Shown here in pieces: positions 5,458-13,937 of a stretch of DNA of 32,212 bases. The notes beneath the pieces are model-generated. The model worked only from the letters and a program-made list of their open reading frames with translations, had not been told where the DNA came from and did not search any database. Positions within the stretch are counted from its first letter, which is position 1, and each line of letters starts with the position of its first letter. The DNA lies in the NCBI GenBank assembly GCA_016763975.1, contig JAESSS010000091.1, positions 1 to 32,212 on the forward strand, read 5' to 3'. The DNA is from Candidatus Altimarinota bacterium (GTDB lineage Bacteria > Patescibacteriota > Gracilibacteria > UBA1369 > LOWO2-01-FULL-3). The position numbers were made by a program, and so were the translations under genes.

Positions 5458-6069
5458 TTATTTGTACTCAGAGATTGTGATTGTTTTGATGAGAACTGGT
5501 TCTGATGGGCGGTCACCTCCATCTGTTTCTATGTCAGCGATTTTGTCGACATTGTCGAGGCCGTCGTAGATGTAACCGAATACTGCGTGGCGTCCGTCTA
5601 GGAATGCTGTGCCGTCTTCGTTTTGAACGATAAAGAATTGGCTTCCTCCTGTGTTTGGACCAGAGTTAGCCATTGAGAGAGCTCCTTTGATGTGGCTGAG
5701 GTCGTCGTGGAATTCGTCTGGGATGCTTGTACCTGGACCTTTGTAGCTGTATCCACCTGTGCCGTTTTGGTTTTCGAAGTCACCGCCTTGGATCATGAAA
5801 TCTTTGATAATGCGGTGGAATGGTGCGTCGTTGTAGCGACCTTCGTTGCTGTGTTCGATGAAGTTTTTGGTAGTTTCTGGAACATGTTCAGTATATAGAA
5901 GGATTTTCATCGTTCCGTGAGATGTATCCATGATAGCGATTGTATCGCCGGCTTTTGGAGTAGTTGCCATATTAACTTGGGTTATTGGTTGGGTCACCGG
6001 TTCTTCGACACGTGGAGTACAAGCGACGAGGACTAGTGCTGATATAATTAGAATAGCTAGTTTTCTCAT
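5458..6069 (-). CDS. Cyclophilin-type peptidyl-prolyl isomerase, lipoprotein
   Basis: Catalyses cis-trans isomerisation of X-Pro bonds and so helps proteins fold outside the membrane. The chosen start gives MRKLAILIISALVLVAC, a lipoprotein signal with Cys16 as the likely lipidated residue; an in-frame start further upstream (6159) would bury this signal. The cyclophilin domain follows with FHRIIKDFMIQGGD, the GTGGYSYKGPGTS loop, ANSGPNTGGSQFFI and LDGRHAVFG. It covers the whole domain at 203 residues. No Shine-Dalgarno is visible. It shares its upstream region with divergent murF and is followed by acyP without a gap. Confidence 0.93.
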   Translation of the reverse strand: MRKLAILIISALVLVACTPRVEEPVTQPITQVNMATTPKAGDTIAIMDTSHGTMKILLYTEHVPETTKNFIEHSNEGRYNDAPFHRIIKDFMIQGGDFENQNGTGGYSYKGPGTSIPDEFHDDLSHIKGALSMANSGPNTGGSQFFIVQNEDGTAFLDGRHAVFGYIYDGLDNVDKIADIETDGGDRPSEPVLIKTITISEYK

Positions 6070-6111
6070 AAGAAGGGGGTTATTGATCGACGGCGAGTTT
6101 AACATATGCAG

Positions 6112-6140
6112 GTGACGAAGTGCTGGTTTTAAGCTAAAAT
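6112..6140 (+). promoter_or_regulatory. Candidate promoter of murF, predicted leaderless
   Basis: GTGACG (6112-6117), a 17-base spacer and TAAAAT (6135-6140). Only seven bases separate the -10 from the GTG start at 6148, so the transcript would begin at or next to the start codon. There is no Shine-Dalgarno, consistent with a leaderless mRNA. Confidence 0.5.
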
Positions 6141-6147
6141 TCGCCTC

Positions 6148-7395
6148 GTGAAAGATCAATTGAAAAAATTTGTACTATATTCTTTGAAGCGAATGGCTCG
6201 GCGACGGCTGAAGAACTTTAAAGGTAAAATCATTGCTGTGACCGGTTCGGTGGGCAAGACCAGTACCAAAGAAGCGATTTCGGCGGTTTTGAATGCGAAG
6301 TTTCGGGTGAAGAAAAGTAAAGGCAATATGAATAGTGATTTTGGGCTGTTGTTGACGATTTTGAATATTGAAAGTGGTAACCGTTCAGCACTGAAATGGT
6401 CAGTGTTGATGATGAAGGCTTTTTGGCACATGACTCACGAGATTTCTGCTGATGTTTTGCTTTTGGAGTTGGGTGTGGACAAGCCGGGGGATATCGACTT
6501 TCTTACTTCTATTATCAAACCGGATATTGCTGTTTTGACCAATGTACAAGCGGTGCATATGGCGGAAGGGCAGTTTAAAAATGTGGATCAGATTTTTCAT
6601 GAAAAAGTGAAATTGTTGGAAGCGCTGCCGGATGGGGGAATTGCTTTGGTAAATTTTGATGATGATCGATGTAGGGCTTTGAAGGGCAAAGTGAATGGAG
6701 TGATGACTTTTGGCAAAAATAATGAGGCGGATTTTTGGACTTCTAGGGTCAAAATGGATGAAAATGGAATCGATTTTGTGGCGCATTTCAAAGAAGAAAA
6801 GTGGGGAGTGAGGGCGCCTGTTTTGGGCAAATATCAGCTTTATACTCTTTTGCCAGCTGTGGCTTGTGGACATTTGATGGGAATGTCTGCGGAGGAGATC
6901 GAGGCAGCGGTGGAACGATATGAATTGCCACCGGGAAGGATGTCTGTGATTGAGGCGATTAATGGAGCGGTGATTTTGGATAGTACTTACAATTCTTCGC
7001 CAAAAGCTGTGTGTGCAGCGCTTGAGGTTTTGAGTGATGTGGCTGGCAAACGTCGGCGTGTTGCGGTTTTGGGCAATATGAATGAATTGGGTGATCGATC
7101 AACAAGATTACACGAGAAAGTGGGTGAGGTTTTGCCGGAATATGTGGATTTGCTTTTGACTGTTGGCAAAGATGCGGAAAAATTTGGGGCGGGAATGAAA
7201 AAAGTTCATAATTTTAAAACTGCTAGTGAAGCAGCAGAGTTTTTTAAGAAAGAGATCAAAGAAAAGGACATTGTTTTAGTAAAAGGCTCTCAAAATAATG
7301 TTCGACTGGAACGTTTTGTAAAAGAATTGATGTTAGAACCTGAACGCGCAAAAGAGTTATTGGTGAGGCAAAGTAAACAGTGGACAAAGCTGTAG
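6148..7395 (+). CDS. murF: MurF-like UDP-MurNAc-tripeptide D-Ala-D-Ala ligase
   Basis: A Mur ligase. MurF adds D-Ala-D-Ala to the UDP-MurNAc tripeptide with ATP in the cytosol, completing the peptidoglycan pentapeptide. Seen: the P-loop TGSVGKTSTKE (residues 32-42), the LLELGVDKPGDI segment after it, LTNVQAVHM, and in the C-terminal domain DSTYNSSP and VLGNMNELG. At 415 residues it starts almost directly at the ATPase domain; the usual N-terminal uridine-binding domain of about 80 residues is replaced by a short basic stretch. Start GTG 6148. MurE or a related ligase cannot be fully excluded, but DSTYNSSP and GNMNELG favour MurF. Confidence 0.85.
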   Translation: MKDQLKKFVLYSLKRMARRRLKNFKGKIIAVTGSVGKTSTKEAISAVLNAKFRVKKSKGNMNSDFGLLLTILNIESGNRSALKWSVLMMKAFWHMTHEISADVLLLELGVDKPGDIDFLTSIIKPDIAVLTNVQAVHMAEGQFKNVDQIFHEKVKLLEALPDGGIALVNFDDDRCRALKGKVNGVMTFGKNNEADFWTSRVKMDENGIDFVAHFKEEKWGVRAPVLGKYQLYTLLPAVACGHLMGMSAEEIEAAVERYELPPGRMSVIEAINGAVILDSTYNSSPKAVCAALEVLSDVAGKRRRVAVLGNMNELGDRSTRLHEKVGEVLPEYVDLLLTVGKDAEKFGAGMKKVHNFKTASEAAEFFKKEIKEKDIVLVKGSQNNVRLERFVKELMLEPERAKELLVRQSKQWTKL

Positions 7396-7399
7396 GGGC

Positions 7400-7427
7400 T
7401 TGACGAATCGTCGTACTCCTCTATAGT
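7400..7427 (+). promoter_or_regulatory. Promoter of the 7450 orphan gene
   Basis: TTGACG (7400-7405), a 16-base spacer and TATAGT (7422-7427). It starts just after the murF stop, so the orphan has its own promoter. The predicted transcription start near 7434 lies downstream of a possible GTG start at 7426, which argues for the ATG at 7450. Confidence 0.6.
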
Positions 7428-7449
7428 GCTGTCTTTTAATTATAATGAT

Positions 7450-7944
7450 ATGGAATCACCAAGTGCTCCCGACCAATCTTATTCTTTTTTTAGAGGGCTT
7501 GAACTTGCTGGTTCTTCTGCTGTGGAGGATCGTCAATCCGCTGTTGAAGTTTTGCTAAATGCTAACGGGAGGCGCCTAGAACTATGGAAGGCGCTTGACG
7601 AAAGAGGGGTACTGATCAAAAAACACCAAATGTTGATATATAGGTTTTTCTTAAGTGCCTTGGCCTATATGATTCCTGTTGATAAAACTGTAGAGCTAGA
7701 CGAGGGACAGTTGTTCACGACCGCCATAACGAAAGTGAGAGATGCTGCGATGGCACGCGGAAGAGGGTTTACGGACATCGTCAAGATGGCGGAACATAAT
7801 GCCCTTATGCGCTTTATCTGCAACGAGATTTCGATATGCATGTCTTTGTTTAAAGTCGCTTTGCACGACGCCTTGATTGATAGGAGCCTGGAGCAGATTG
7901 TTGTTTTTGTAGAAGATTCTTTGGATGGGGCGATGAAATCTTGA
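7450..7944 (+). CDS. Hypothetical protein, helical, unknown (164 aa)
   Basis: I do not recognise this protein. It is predicted mostly alpha-helical and soluble, without signal peptide or clear membrane segment; LIYRFFLSALAYMI is moderately hydrophobic. The C-terminal half (EHNALMRFICNEISICMSLFKVAL) looks like packed amphipathic helices with two cysteines. The base composition looks more balanced than that of murF and holB on either side. It has its own promoter after murF, and its stop codon overlaps the -35 of the candidate holB promoter. Start ATG 7450 was chosen because the alternative GTG at 7426 lies inside the -10 element. Confidence 0.6.
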   Translation: MESPSAPDQSYSFFRGLELAGSSAVEDRQSAVEVLLNANGRRLELWKALDERGVLIKKHQMLIYRFFLSALAYMIPVDKTVELDEGQLFTTAITKVRDAAMARGRGFTDIVKMAEHNALMRFICNEISICMSLFKVALHDALIDRSLEQIVVFVEDSLDGAMKS

Positions 7945-7969
7945 CATAAAAAGGACTGGCTGGAATAAA
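7941..7969 (+). promoter_or_regulatory. Candidate promoter of holB-ricT
   Basis: TTGACA (7941-7946), 17 bases and AATAAA (7964-7969). The -35 overlaps the stop codon of the preceding gene. A strong AGGAGG Shine-Dalgarno follows at 7978-7983. Confidence 0.5.
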
Positions 7970-7988
7970 ACGAGGCTAGGAGGTATAG

Positions 7989-8894
7989 TTGCGATCTATG
8001 AAATACAATTGGTCGATAATTGGGCACGAAAAACAGCTAAAACAAATTGAGCAGGATTTTGCTTCAGGCAATGTGGCGCATGCTTATTTGTTGGCGGGGC
8101 CGAATAGTATTGGCAAATTTACTGTGGCTAAGAAGATGGCGGGGATTTTGCAGTGTGAAAAGGATTTTTGTCACGAATGCACAACTTGTACACAAGTTTT
8201 GAAGGGTAGTCATATTGATACCACTGAATTGAAAGGAAAAGATTCGATCAAGATTGCGGAGATGAGAAAAGTGGTGGAAAAATTTTCGCGTACAGGGCAA
8301 AGCAAATACAAAATTTTGTTGATGCAAAGTGTTGAAAGGATGACAATTCCGGCGGCGAACAGTTTTTTGAAAACTTTGGAAGAACCGTCGGGGAATACTG
8401 TTTTTATTATGACAACAAATAATATTGGTGATGTGTTGCCAACTATTTTGTCACGTGTACGCACAGTTAAGTTTGGCAATGTTTCACTGAAATATTTGCA
8501 GGGAAAAATGAAGGAGCTTTATCCTGATTCTACGGAGGACGTGCTGCGAAAAGTTGCTTTGTTTTCGATGGGCAAGACCGGTAAGGCGCTTAATTTAATG
8601 GAAAATCCTGATCACTTGGTGGAATGTGTGGAGGTTTATAATAAAGTGCAGAATTTCTTGGAATATAGAGATGTGGTTGAGAGGTTTTCTTATGTGTCTG
8701 AGCTTGTGGAGGAAGAACGCGTGGAGACTTTTTGCACAATGCTTACACATGTTTTGAGAGCAAAGATTTTGCAGGGGGATGGTGAGACAATGCGTTATAT
8801 AAAAACTCTTTCAAAAATCCATGACAGTGCTATGCTTTTGAAGAAAAATGTGAATAAGAAGCTGGTTCTAGAAAATTTAATGTTAGCATTATGA
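7989..8894 (+). CDS. holB: DNA polymerase III delta prime subunit
   Basis: Subunit of the clamp loader that places the sliding clamp (dnaN, also in this window) on DNA. Seen: a degenerate Walker A GPNSIGKF (residues 37-44, Phe where Thr/Ser is usual), a zinc-type cluster CEKDFCHECTTC (56-67), SFLKTLEEP and LSRVRTVKF in place of the SRC motif. Degenerate ATP sites are normal for delta prime. AGGAGG is five bases before TTG 7989, which favours that start; ATG 7998 is the alternative and would remove three residues. The TGA overlaps the next ATG. The pairing with ricT is as in Firmicutes. Confidence 0.9.
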   Translation: MRSMKYNWSIIGHEKQLKQIEQDFASGNVAHAYLLAGPNSIGKFTVAKKMAGILQCEKDFCHECTTCTQVLKGSHIDTTELKGKDSIKIAEMRKVVEKFSRTGQSKYKILLMQSVERMTIPAANSFLKTLEEPSGNTVFIMTTNNIGDVLPTILSRVRTVKFGNVSLKYLQGKMKELYPDSTEDVLRKVALFSMGKTGKALNLMENPDHLVECVEVYNKVQNFLEYRDVVERFSYVSELVEEERVETFCTMLTHVLRAKILQGDGETMRYIKTLSKIHDSAMLLKKNVNKKLVLENLMLAL

Positions 8895-9703
8895 AGGTTA
8901 TTGGACTCGATGTGCGGCACTCACCTAAGCCAGTTGAAATTTCGTATAATGAAAAAGTAGACGTTTCTGTGAAGGATGGCGTTATTTTTAAAGATGATGA
9001 CGGCAAAGAAGAATATGGAGTTATTGCTTATATAAACAAAGATCCGAGGGATGCTGATACCGTGATGGCGCGAGGGAAGATTTTGCGTATGTCGACAGAT
9101 AATGATTTGCAGAAATTAGAGAAATTTGGAGATGATGGACAAGAAGCTTCGTTGAAATGCAAAGCTTTGGTGGCGAAACATGCTTTGGAGATGCGGGTTT
9201 TTGCGGGAGTTTATTCTTTTGACGGCCTACGGCTTTATTTCTTGTTTACGGCAGAGGCGCGGGTGGATTTTAGGGATTTGGTGAAGGATTTGGCTTCGAC
9301 ATTTAGAAAACAGATTCATTTACGGCAAATTGGTCCTCGTGATAGGGCAAAGATGATTGGAGGTTATGGCAAATGTGGTAGGGAGCTGTGTTGTAGTAGT
9401 TTTTTGGGTAAATTAGAAAGTATTAATATGGAAATGGTGAGGGTTCAAGGACTGGAAAGTAAGGGCAGTTCCAAGTTGTCCGGTGCTTGTGGCAAACTAT
9501 TATGTTGTTTGAAATATGAAGTGGAGGCTTATAAATCTTTGCGCAAGGCGATGCCGAGAATGGGGGATATGGTCAAGGTTCCTGCTGAGGGAAAAGATGG
9601 CAAAGTGATTGCGTTGGATGTGTTGAATCAAAAAATGAAATTATATTTTCCTGAAAGCAAAGACACGATGATCGTCGGGGCTGCGGATATTAAAAAACTA
9701 TAA
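8891..9703 (+). CDS. ricT: PSP1-domain protein RicT (YaaT)
   Basis: PSP1-domain protein. In Bacillus subtilis RicT (YaaT) works with RicA and RicF as an iron-sulfur complex that acts on RNase Y for mRNA maturation. The PSP1 core shows GPRDRAKMIGGYGKCGRELCC and SGACGKLLCCLKYE, with Cys162, 167, 168, 200, 205 and 206 placed to bind a cluster. It is 270 residues, a normal size. It overlaps holB by four bases (ATGA), so it is co-translated. RNase Y is encoded 3 kb away on the other strand; no ricA or ricF is seen here. The link to RNase Y is known for B. subtilis and inferred here. Confidence 0.9.
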   Translation: MKVIGLDVRHSPKPVEISYNEKVDVSVKDGVIFKDDDGKEEYGVIAYINKDPRDADTVMARGKILRMSTDNDLQKLEKFGDDGQEASLKCKALVAKHALEMRVFAGVYSFDGLRLYFLFTAEARVDFRDLVKDLASTFRKQIHLRQIGPRDRAKMIGGYGKCGRELCCSSFLGKLESINMEMVRVQGLESKGSSKLSGACGKLLCCLKYEVEAYKSLRKAMPRMGDMVKVPAEGKDGKVIALDVLNQKMKLYFPESKDTMIVGAADIKKL

Positions 9704-9704
9704 A

Positions 9705-10430
9705 ATGCTTACTTATTTAGCGATATTATTTGCTACTCTACTTTTATTGTCCATTTTTGGAAGAAAGGCGTATTTATTGGGGAATATTAAAGCGGTTAAA
9801 AAGGTGGTGGATACAAAAGAGAAGATGGTCGAAAAGGAAGTTAGTAAAAGTGACAAAGTGCGCTCAAATTCACTTTGTGCCAGAGCTATAGAGTTGATGG
9901 GAAAAGGCAAAGAACAGGAGGCGATAAAAACATTTGTGCAGGCATTGGCCCTAAATGAAAACCACATGGAGACCAATCATAAATTGGCCATTCTTTATCT
10001 AAAAAAACAAATGTATGGTTCTGCTTCTGCTCTTTTTCAACGTCTATGTTTGTTGAATGAAGATGCGATGCATTATAGCCATTTAGGATTGGCGCTTTAT
10101 CATCAAAGTCTTTTGCAGGAAGCAAAAAAGGCCTATCAACGTTCTGTTGAGTTGGATCCCGAGAAGGCAAAGCGCTTTATCAGTTTGGCGCAGGTTTATC
10201 GAAGGTTGGGGGAGATACAAAATTCTATTATTACTGTAAATAAAGCCTTGGCTTTGGAGTGCAAAAACTTAGACTTCATGTATTTGTTGGCGGATTTGTA
10301 TTTAGAAGGGGAAAATGTTGAAGAAGGTCAGGCTATGATGGTGAAAATCGGTGAAATAGATCCTGATAGCAAGGTGGCCAAAAAGATGGTCAAAGCCTTT
10401 AAGGAGCTTGGACAGGTGAAGAAGGGGTAG
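9705..10430 (+). CDS. Membrane-anchored TPR-repeat protein (241 aa)
   Basis: One N-terminal membrane helix (residues 1-20, MLTYLAILFATLLLLSIFG) is followed by a charged linker and about four to five tetratricopeptide repeats (from about residue 55 to the end). Readable examples are AIELMGKGKEQEAIKTFVQALALNEN, YSHLGLALYHQSLLQEAKKAY-RSVELDP and LAQVYRRLGEIQNSI. TPRs scaffold protein contacts, so it is probably a cytoplasmic-facing assembly factor; the partner is unknown. It follows ricT after one base and likely belongs to the holB-ricT operon. Its last 32 bases overlap, tail to tail, the end of the VanW gene. Confidence 0.82.
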   Translation: MLTYLAILFATLLLLSIFGRKAYLLGNIKAVKKVVDTKEKMVEKEVSKSDKVRSNSLCARAIELMGKGKEQEAIKTFVQALALNENHMETNHKLAILYLKKQMYGSASALFQRLCLLNEDAMHYSHLGLALYHQSLLQEAKKAYQRSVELDPEKAKRFISLAQVYRRLGEIQNSIITVNKALALECKNLDFMYLLADLYLEGENVEEGQAMMVKIGEIDPDSKVAKKMVKAFKELGQVKKG

Positions 10431-12171
10431 TTCCAACTAGGATTTTGGCGGAAACTGCTTTGTAACGAGTGTTTATTTCTTCTGTGTCCACGTTTCCGTC
10501 CCTGTCAGTGATGTGACGGTACCAAGTGACGTCAAAGCCGGTGTGGTTCTTTTCGACCTGTTTAGTGGTGCCTGGGGCGATCTCGTTGCTGTCTTCGTAG
10601 ATGGTTTCACCAGGCTGTCGGTAGTTGGAGAGAAAGGGTCCTTCCAATTCTACTGTTTTGCCAGGGCTTGTTCCGTAAAAAATGACATATAATTCGCGGT
10701 CGTCTGCACGGGTGAAAGTTTGGATGAGGATGTGTGAGTCTGTGGTGTTTTCAAATTTAAGATCGGGACCACCAAGATAAATTGTTGCATCTAGGCCATG
10801 TCCTTGGATTTGAGCATAATAACTAACAGCGTAGGAGTGTTGGTTTCTTTCGCTTATTTTTAGACCGCTTTCCAGGATTGAACGGTAAAGCGTTGTGGAT
10901 ACTTGGCAAATACCTCCACCATATTCAGGGATTGTTCCCTCTGGTTTTATGACTAATTCTTTTCGATAACCGGTGTAAGCCTCTACCGGTCCAAGTGTTG
11001 TGTTAAAAGAAAAGGTTTCTCCAGGCGCAACCAAGTGGCCGTTGAATCTTTCTGCGCCAACTTTGATGTTGTGAATGCGATTTACTGGAGACCCGTAAAA
11101 GGAAGTGTGTCCAATAGAGATTCTTTCGACAATACCTAGTTTTTGTAACTCTGGGGCAATAAATAATTCAGGTTCTATTTCGGAAACCGGTATTTCTATA
11201 TCTTTTTCTAAAACGGAAATCGCCAACTCTATCTCTCCGCGAAGTTGTTCTCTTTCAATTTTGAGACCGTTGTTTCCGTGGCCTTCAATATCAACTTTTC
11301 CTTCTTGCCCAAGGGTCATTGTCACTTGTTCAACCTCAAGGTCTAACCATTTTGATATTTCGGTATCAAGGTATTCGTTTAATTTATTTTGTTTAATTTT
11401 GATGGCAACTATTCCGTCTGTTTGAATCTCAAATTCGACCCAATCAAGATGTTCTGCAAGGCTGGTGGTCCAATTATCGGAATATACAGGGTCGATTAAG
11501 GTGAATCTATGGCGAAGGCCTGTTTTGATTAATTCTCTTTGAGGTTCAAGATCTTCTTTTTTTGTTCTTGGTTCGGCGCCGGTCATAATTAGTGCCAACT
11601 CTTCTTTTTCTAAATTATTTATGGAGGCTTGAATTGCTTTTAGTAAAAGTTCTTTTTCCAAAAACTGTCCATTTCGGCTTTCGGTGATGATCAGTTTGTC
11701 GCGTTCAAAGGTTGCGGTGGACTCGATGGGTTCTTTTTCTGTTAGTGCAAATTGTTCGTCTAGGGCCTTCCATAGTTTTTCTTCGTCTATGTTGTGTTGG
11801 AGTTCTAGTTGCTTAGCTACTGGTATTACAATGTGAAATGCTGAAGCAAAAGGGTTTGTGTCTGTAAATTCGATATTGGCGATTGTTTGTTCTGGCAAAA
11901 GTTCTATTCCTAATTCTTCTAAAGATAAATATTTAGGTTCTTCGTTTAAGGTGAATTTTATTCTAGCTTTTGCGAAAGTATCTACTTTTTCCTTAAGTAG
12001 TTCTTCTGCTTGTTGAGAATCTAGGTATGAAAGGTCTATGCCGGCAACTTCGCTACCGGGTGTTATTTTGCCGTCTAGTTTTGTTTTGGCGAAGGCAAAA
12101 ATTGAGCCCAAAAGAAGCCCTATTGAAACCCCTATGATTATGGAAAAGATTTTCCTTTTATGAATCTTCAT
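10399..12171 (-). CDS. VanW-domain cell-wall protein (590 aa)
   Basis: A membrane-anchored extracellular protein: positive N terminus and one helix (residues 8-29), then two segments that look like putative peptidoglycan-binding domains (about 35-300, with the pattern GxxVAGIDLSYLD). The VanW domain follows, with GGGICQVSTTLYRSIL (418-433) and ERNQHSYAV. The C terminus resembles a G5-type domain ending KAVSAKILVGT. VanW proteins occur in some vancomycin-resistance clusters but are widespread in wall biology; their reaction is not settled, so resistance should not be assumed. It overlaps the YtxH-like gene by 14 bases and ends 32 bases inside the convergent TPR gene. Confidence 0.88.
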   Translation of the reverse strand: MKIHKRKIFSIIIGVSIGLLLGSIFAFAKTKLDGKITPGSEVAGIDLSYLDSQQAEELLKEKVDTFAKARIKFTLNEEPKYLSLEELGIELLPEQTIANIEFTDTNPFASAFHIVIPVAKQLELQHNIDEEKLWKALDEQFALTEKEPIESTATFERDKLIITESRNGQFLEKELLLKAIQASINNLEKEELALIMTGAEPRTKKEDLEPQRELIKTGLRHRFTLIDPVYSDNWTTSLAEHLDWVEFEIQTDGIVAIKIKQNKLNEYLDTEISKWLDLEVEQVTMTLGQEGKVDIEGHGNNGLKIEREQLRGEIELAISVLEKDIEIPVSEIEPELFIAPELQKLGIVERISIGHTSFYGSPVNRIHNIKVGAERFNGHLVAPGETFSFNTTLGPVEAYTGYRKELVIKPEGTIPEYGGGICQVSTTLYRSILESGLKISERNQHSYAVSYYAQIQGHGLDATIYLGGPDLKFENTTDSHILIQTFTRADDRELYVIFYGTSPGKTVELEGPFLSNYRQPGETIYEDSNEIAPGTTKQVEKNHTGFDVTWYRHITDRDGNVDTEEINTRYKAVSAKILVGTTPSSPVQAP

Positions 12172-12418
12172 GTGGAATCTTTTTGTAGTCTTCTTTATTA
12201 ACTTTCTTTTTTCTACGGAAGACTTCTATAATTTTTGCAAATGATTTTTTGGAACGCTTCTTACCAACCACAACCGCTTCTCTAATCTCTTCCCTAGTTT
12301 CTTTGCCTTTTTTTGGTGCGATAGAGGCACCTAAAACAGAACCTATGGCTCCGCCAATCACGGCTCCCATAATAACCTTATCTAAGGTGGTTTTCTTTTT
12401 TTTATCTGGCTTGCTCAA
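12158..12418 (-). CDS. YtxH-like small membrane protein (86 aa)
   Basis: A short basic N terminus, then a small-residue helix VIMGAVIGGAIGSVLGASIAPKKGKETREEI typical in layout of YtxH/GvpP-like proteins: Gly-rich helix followed by APKKGKETRE. The rest is lysine-rich and possibly coiled. The family has no established function and is often linked to general stress. It overlaps RNase Y by 17 bases and the VanW gene by 14, so the three are probably one operon with coupled translation. Confidence 0.75.
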   Translation of the reverse strand: MSKPDKKKKTTLDKVIMGAVIGGAIGSVLGASIAPKKGKETREEIREAVVVGKKRSKKSFAKIIEVFRRKKKVNKEDYKKIPHEDS

Positions 12419-13937
12419 TATGTGTTGTTCTACGAATTACGTTTACCTTTATTTTACCAGGATATGCGAGTTCTGTCTCTATCTTTTTGGCTACACTGCC
12501 TGCTAAAACACCCATTTTCTCATCTGTGATTATTTCAGGATCAACCATAAGTCTAACTTCTCGACCTGCTGAAATTGCATATGTTCGTTTTACCCCTTCA
12601 AAAGAAAGTGCGGTGTCTTCCAATGCGTGGATGCGATCTAAGTATCTTTGTAGTGATTCAGCACGAGCACCAGGACGGCCTGCGGACACTGCGTCGGCTG
12701 CTTTTATAATAAGGGCTTCCGGTGTTTCTTGTGGGGCCAGGTCGTGGTGTGTCCATGCGGCGTGAACCTCTTCCCAGTTAAAACCGAATTTTTCCATTAA
12801 CTGTTTGGACAGTACGTCGTGTGATTCTGTAATATTTGGATCTTGATCTATAGCCTTTCCAAGATCGTGTAAGAATCCGGCGATACGACAAGTACGAAGG
12901 TTTAGTCCGAGTTCGCCACCGATCATAATAGAAACCCATGCCACCTCCATAGAGTGCTTCATAATGTTTTGTCCGTATGATGTGCGATATTGTAGGCGAC
13001 CAACTATACGGATGAATTCTTTGTCCTCATGTTGTATTCCTATTTTCTTTAATGCTTTTTTACCTATTTCATAAAGTTCCTCGTCAGTTTCTTTACTGGC
13101 TTTTTTAATTGTGTCGCGAATTACTTTTTCATCAATGGTTCCTCGCACTCTTACTAATAAACGAAGTGCTTTTTGGGCAATACGGCGGTTTACTAGGTTA
13201 AATGCTGAGACGTGTATCCTTCCAGGAAGGTCGTTGAAAACCACATCTACAGTAAGGAGTTTTTCGAAAAGTTGGATGTTTTGTCCTCCTTTTCCAATGA
13301 TTTTTCCTTTTACCCTATCGTTGTGAACCTTAACTGTTACCGCTCTTGTTTCAACAGAAGTGGGAGAACAAAGGCGTTGGATGATGTTTACGATAATAGC
13401 TTTGGCTTTTTTGACAGCACCCTCTTTAACCTCTTCCTCCATTTTTGCTAATTTTTCAGCATGTTCTAGTTCAAGCTCACTACTATAACGATTTAGAAGC
13501 TTATCTTTTTCATCTTGCATGCTCAATCCCGTTTTAGAGGAAAGCTTTTCGACAACGTCGATATCTACTCTTTTACAGTATTCTTGTTTACTTTGGATGT
13601 CCTCCTTTATAGAGGCTGTGTTTAGTTTAAGCTGATTATTGCGGTTTGATTTACGATCAATGTTCTCTTCTCGGAGTTTTAAAGATTCTGTTTGTTTCTC
13701 TAAACGCTGTTTTCGGCGATTAAACTCTTGGTCTAGCGATTCTTTGCGGTTTTGAACAGTCCGTTGGGTATGCCCCTTGATTTGCACAGCCTCTTTCTGT
13801 GCTTCTTCGATTAAGTCAGAGGCCGTTTTTTTCTTTTTATCAAAGTCAAAAAGCTTTGTCCCGGACAAAAATTTTGCACTCAGGAGACCGCTTATCACCA
13901 ATGTGGAAATCCCAATGATTAGATATGTGTATATCAA
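12402..13937 (-). CDS. rny: Ribonuclease Y
   Basis: A membrane-bound endoribonuclease that starts mRNA decay. Domains in order: N-terminal membrane helix (about residues 2-22), long charged coiled coil (40-180), KH RNA-binding domain with GKIIGKGG (211-218), and HD domain with the His-Asp pair in FLHDLGKAID (357-358) and HSMEVAW before it. At 511 residues it is the family's usual size. No in-frame ATG exists upstream or within the helix; TTG at 13937 is the only sensible start. CATAAA lies six bases before it, so the mRNA may be leaderless. The YtxH and VanW genes overlap downstream. RicT, a possible partner, is encoded nearby. Confidence 0.96.
   Translation of the reverse strand: MIYTYLIIGISTLVISGLLSAKFLSGTKLFDFDKKKKTASDLIEEAQKEAVQIKGHTQRTVQNRKESLDQEFNRRKQRLEKQTESLKLREENIDRKSNRNNQLKLNTASIKEDIQSKQEYCKRVDIDVVEKLSSKTGLSMQDEKDKLLNRYSSELELEHAEKLAKMEEEVKEGAVKKAKAIIVNIIQRLCSPTSVETRAVTVKVHNDRVKGKIIGKGGQNIQLFEKLLTVDVVFNDLPGRIHVSAFNLVNRRIAQKALRLLVRVRGTIDEKVIRDTIKKASKETDEELYEIGKKALKKIGIQHEDKEFIRIVGRLQYRTSYGQNIMKHSMEVAWVSIMIGGELGLNLRTCRIAGFLHDLGKAIDQDPNITESHDVLSKQLMEKFGFNWEEVHAAWTHHDLAPQETPEALIIKAADAVSAGRPGARAESLQRYLDRIHALEDTALSFEGVKRTYAISAGREVRLMVDPEIITDEKMGVLAGSVAKKIETELAYPGKIKVNVIRRTTHIEQAR

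Noticed and set aside
5692-5898. A plus-strand frame antisense to the cyclophilin gene
   Set aside because: The minus strand has complete cyclophilin motifs and a lipoprotein signal; the plus frame has no start signal or family match.
10399-12171. A vancomycin-resistance determinant because of the VanW domain
   Set aside because: VanW domains are widespread outside resistance clusters, and no vanH, vanA or vanX relatives are nearby.
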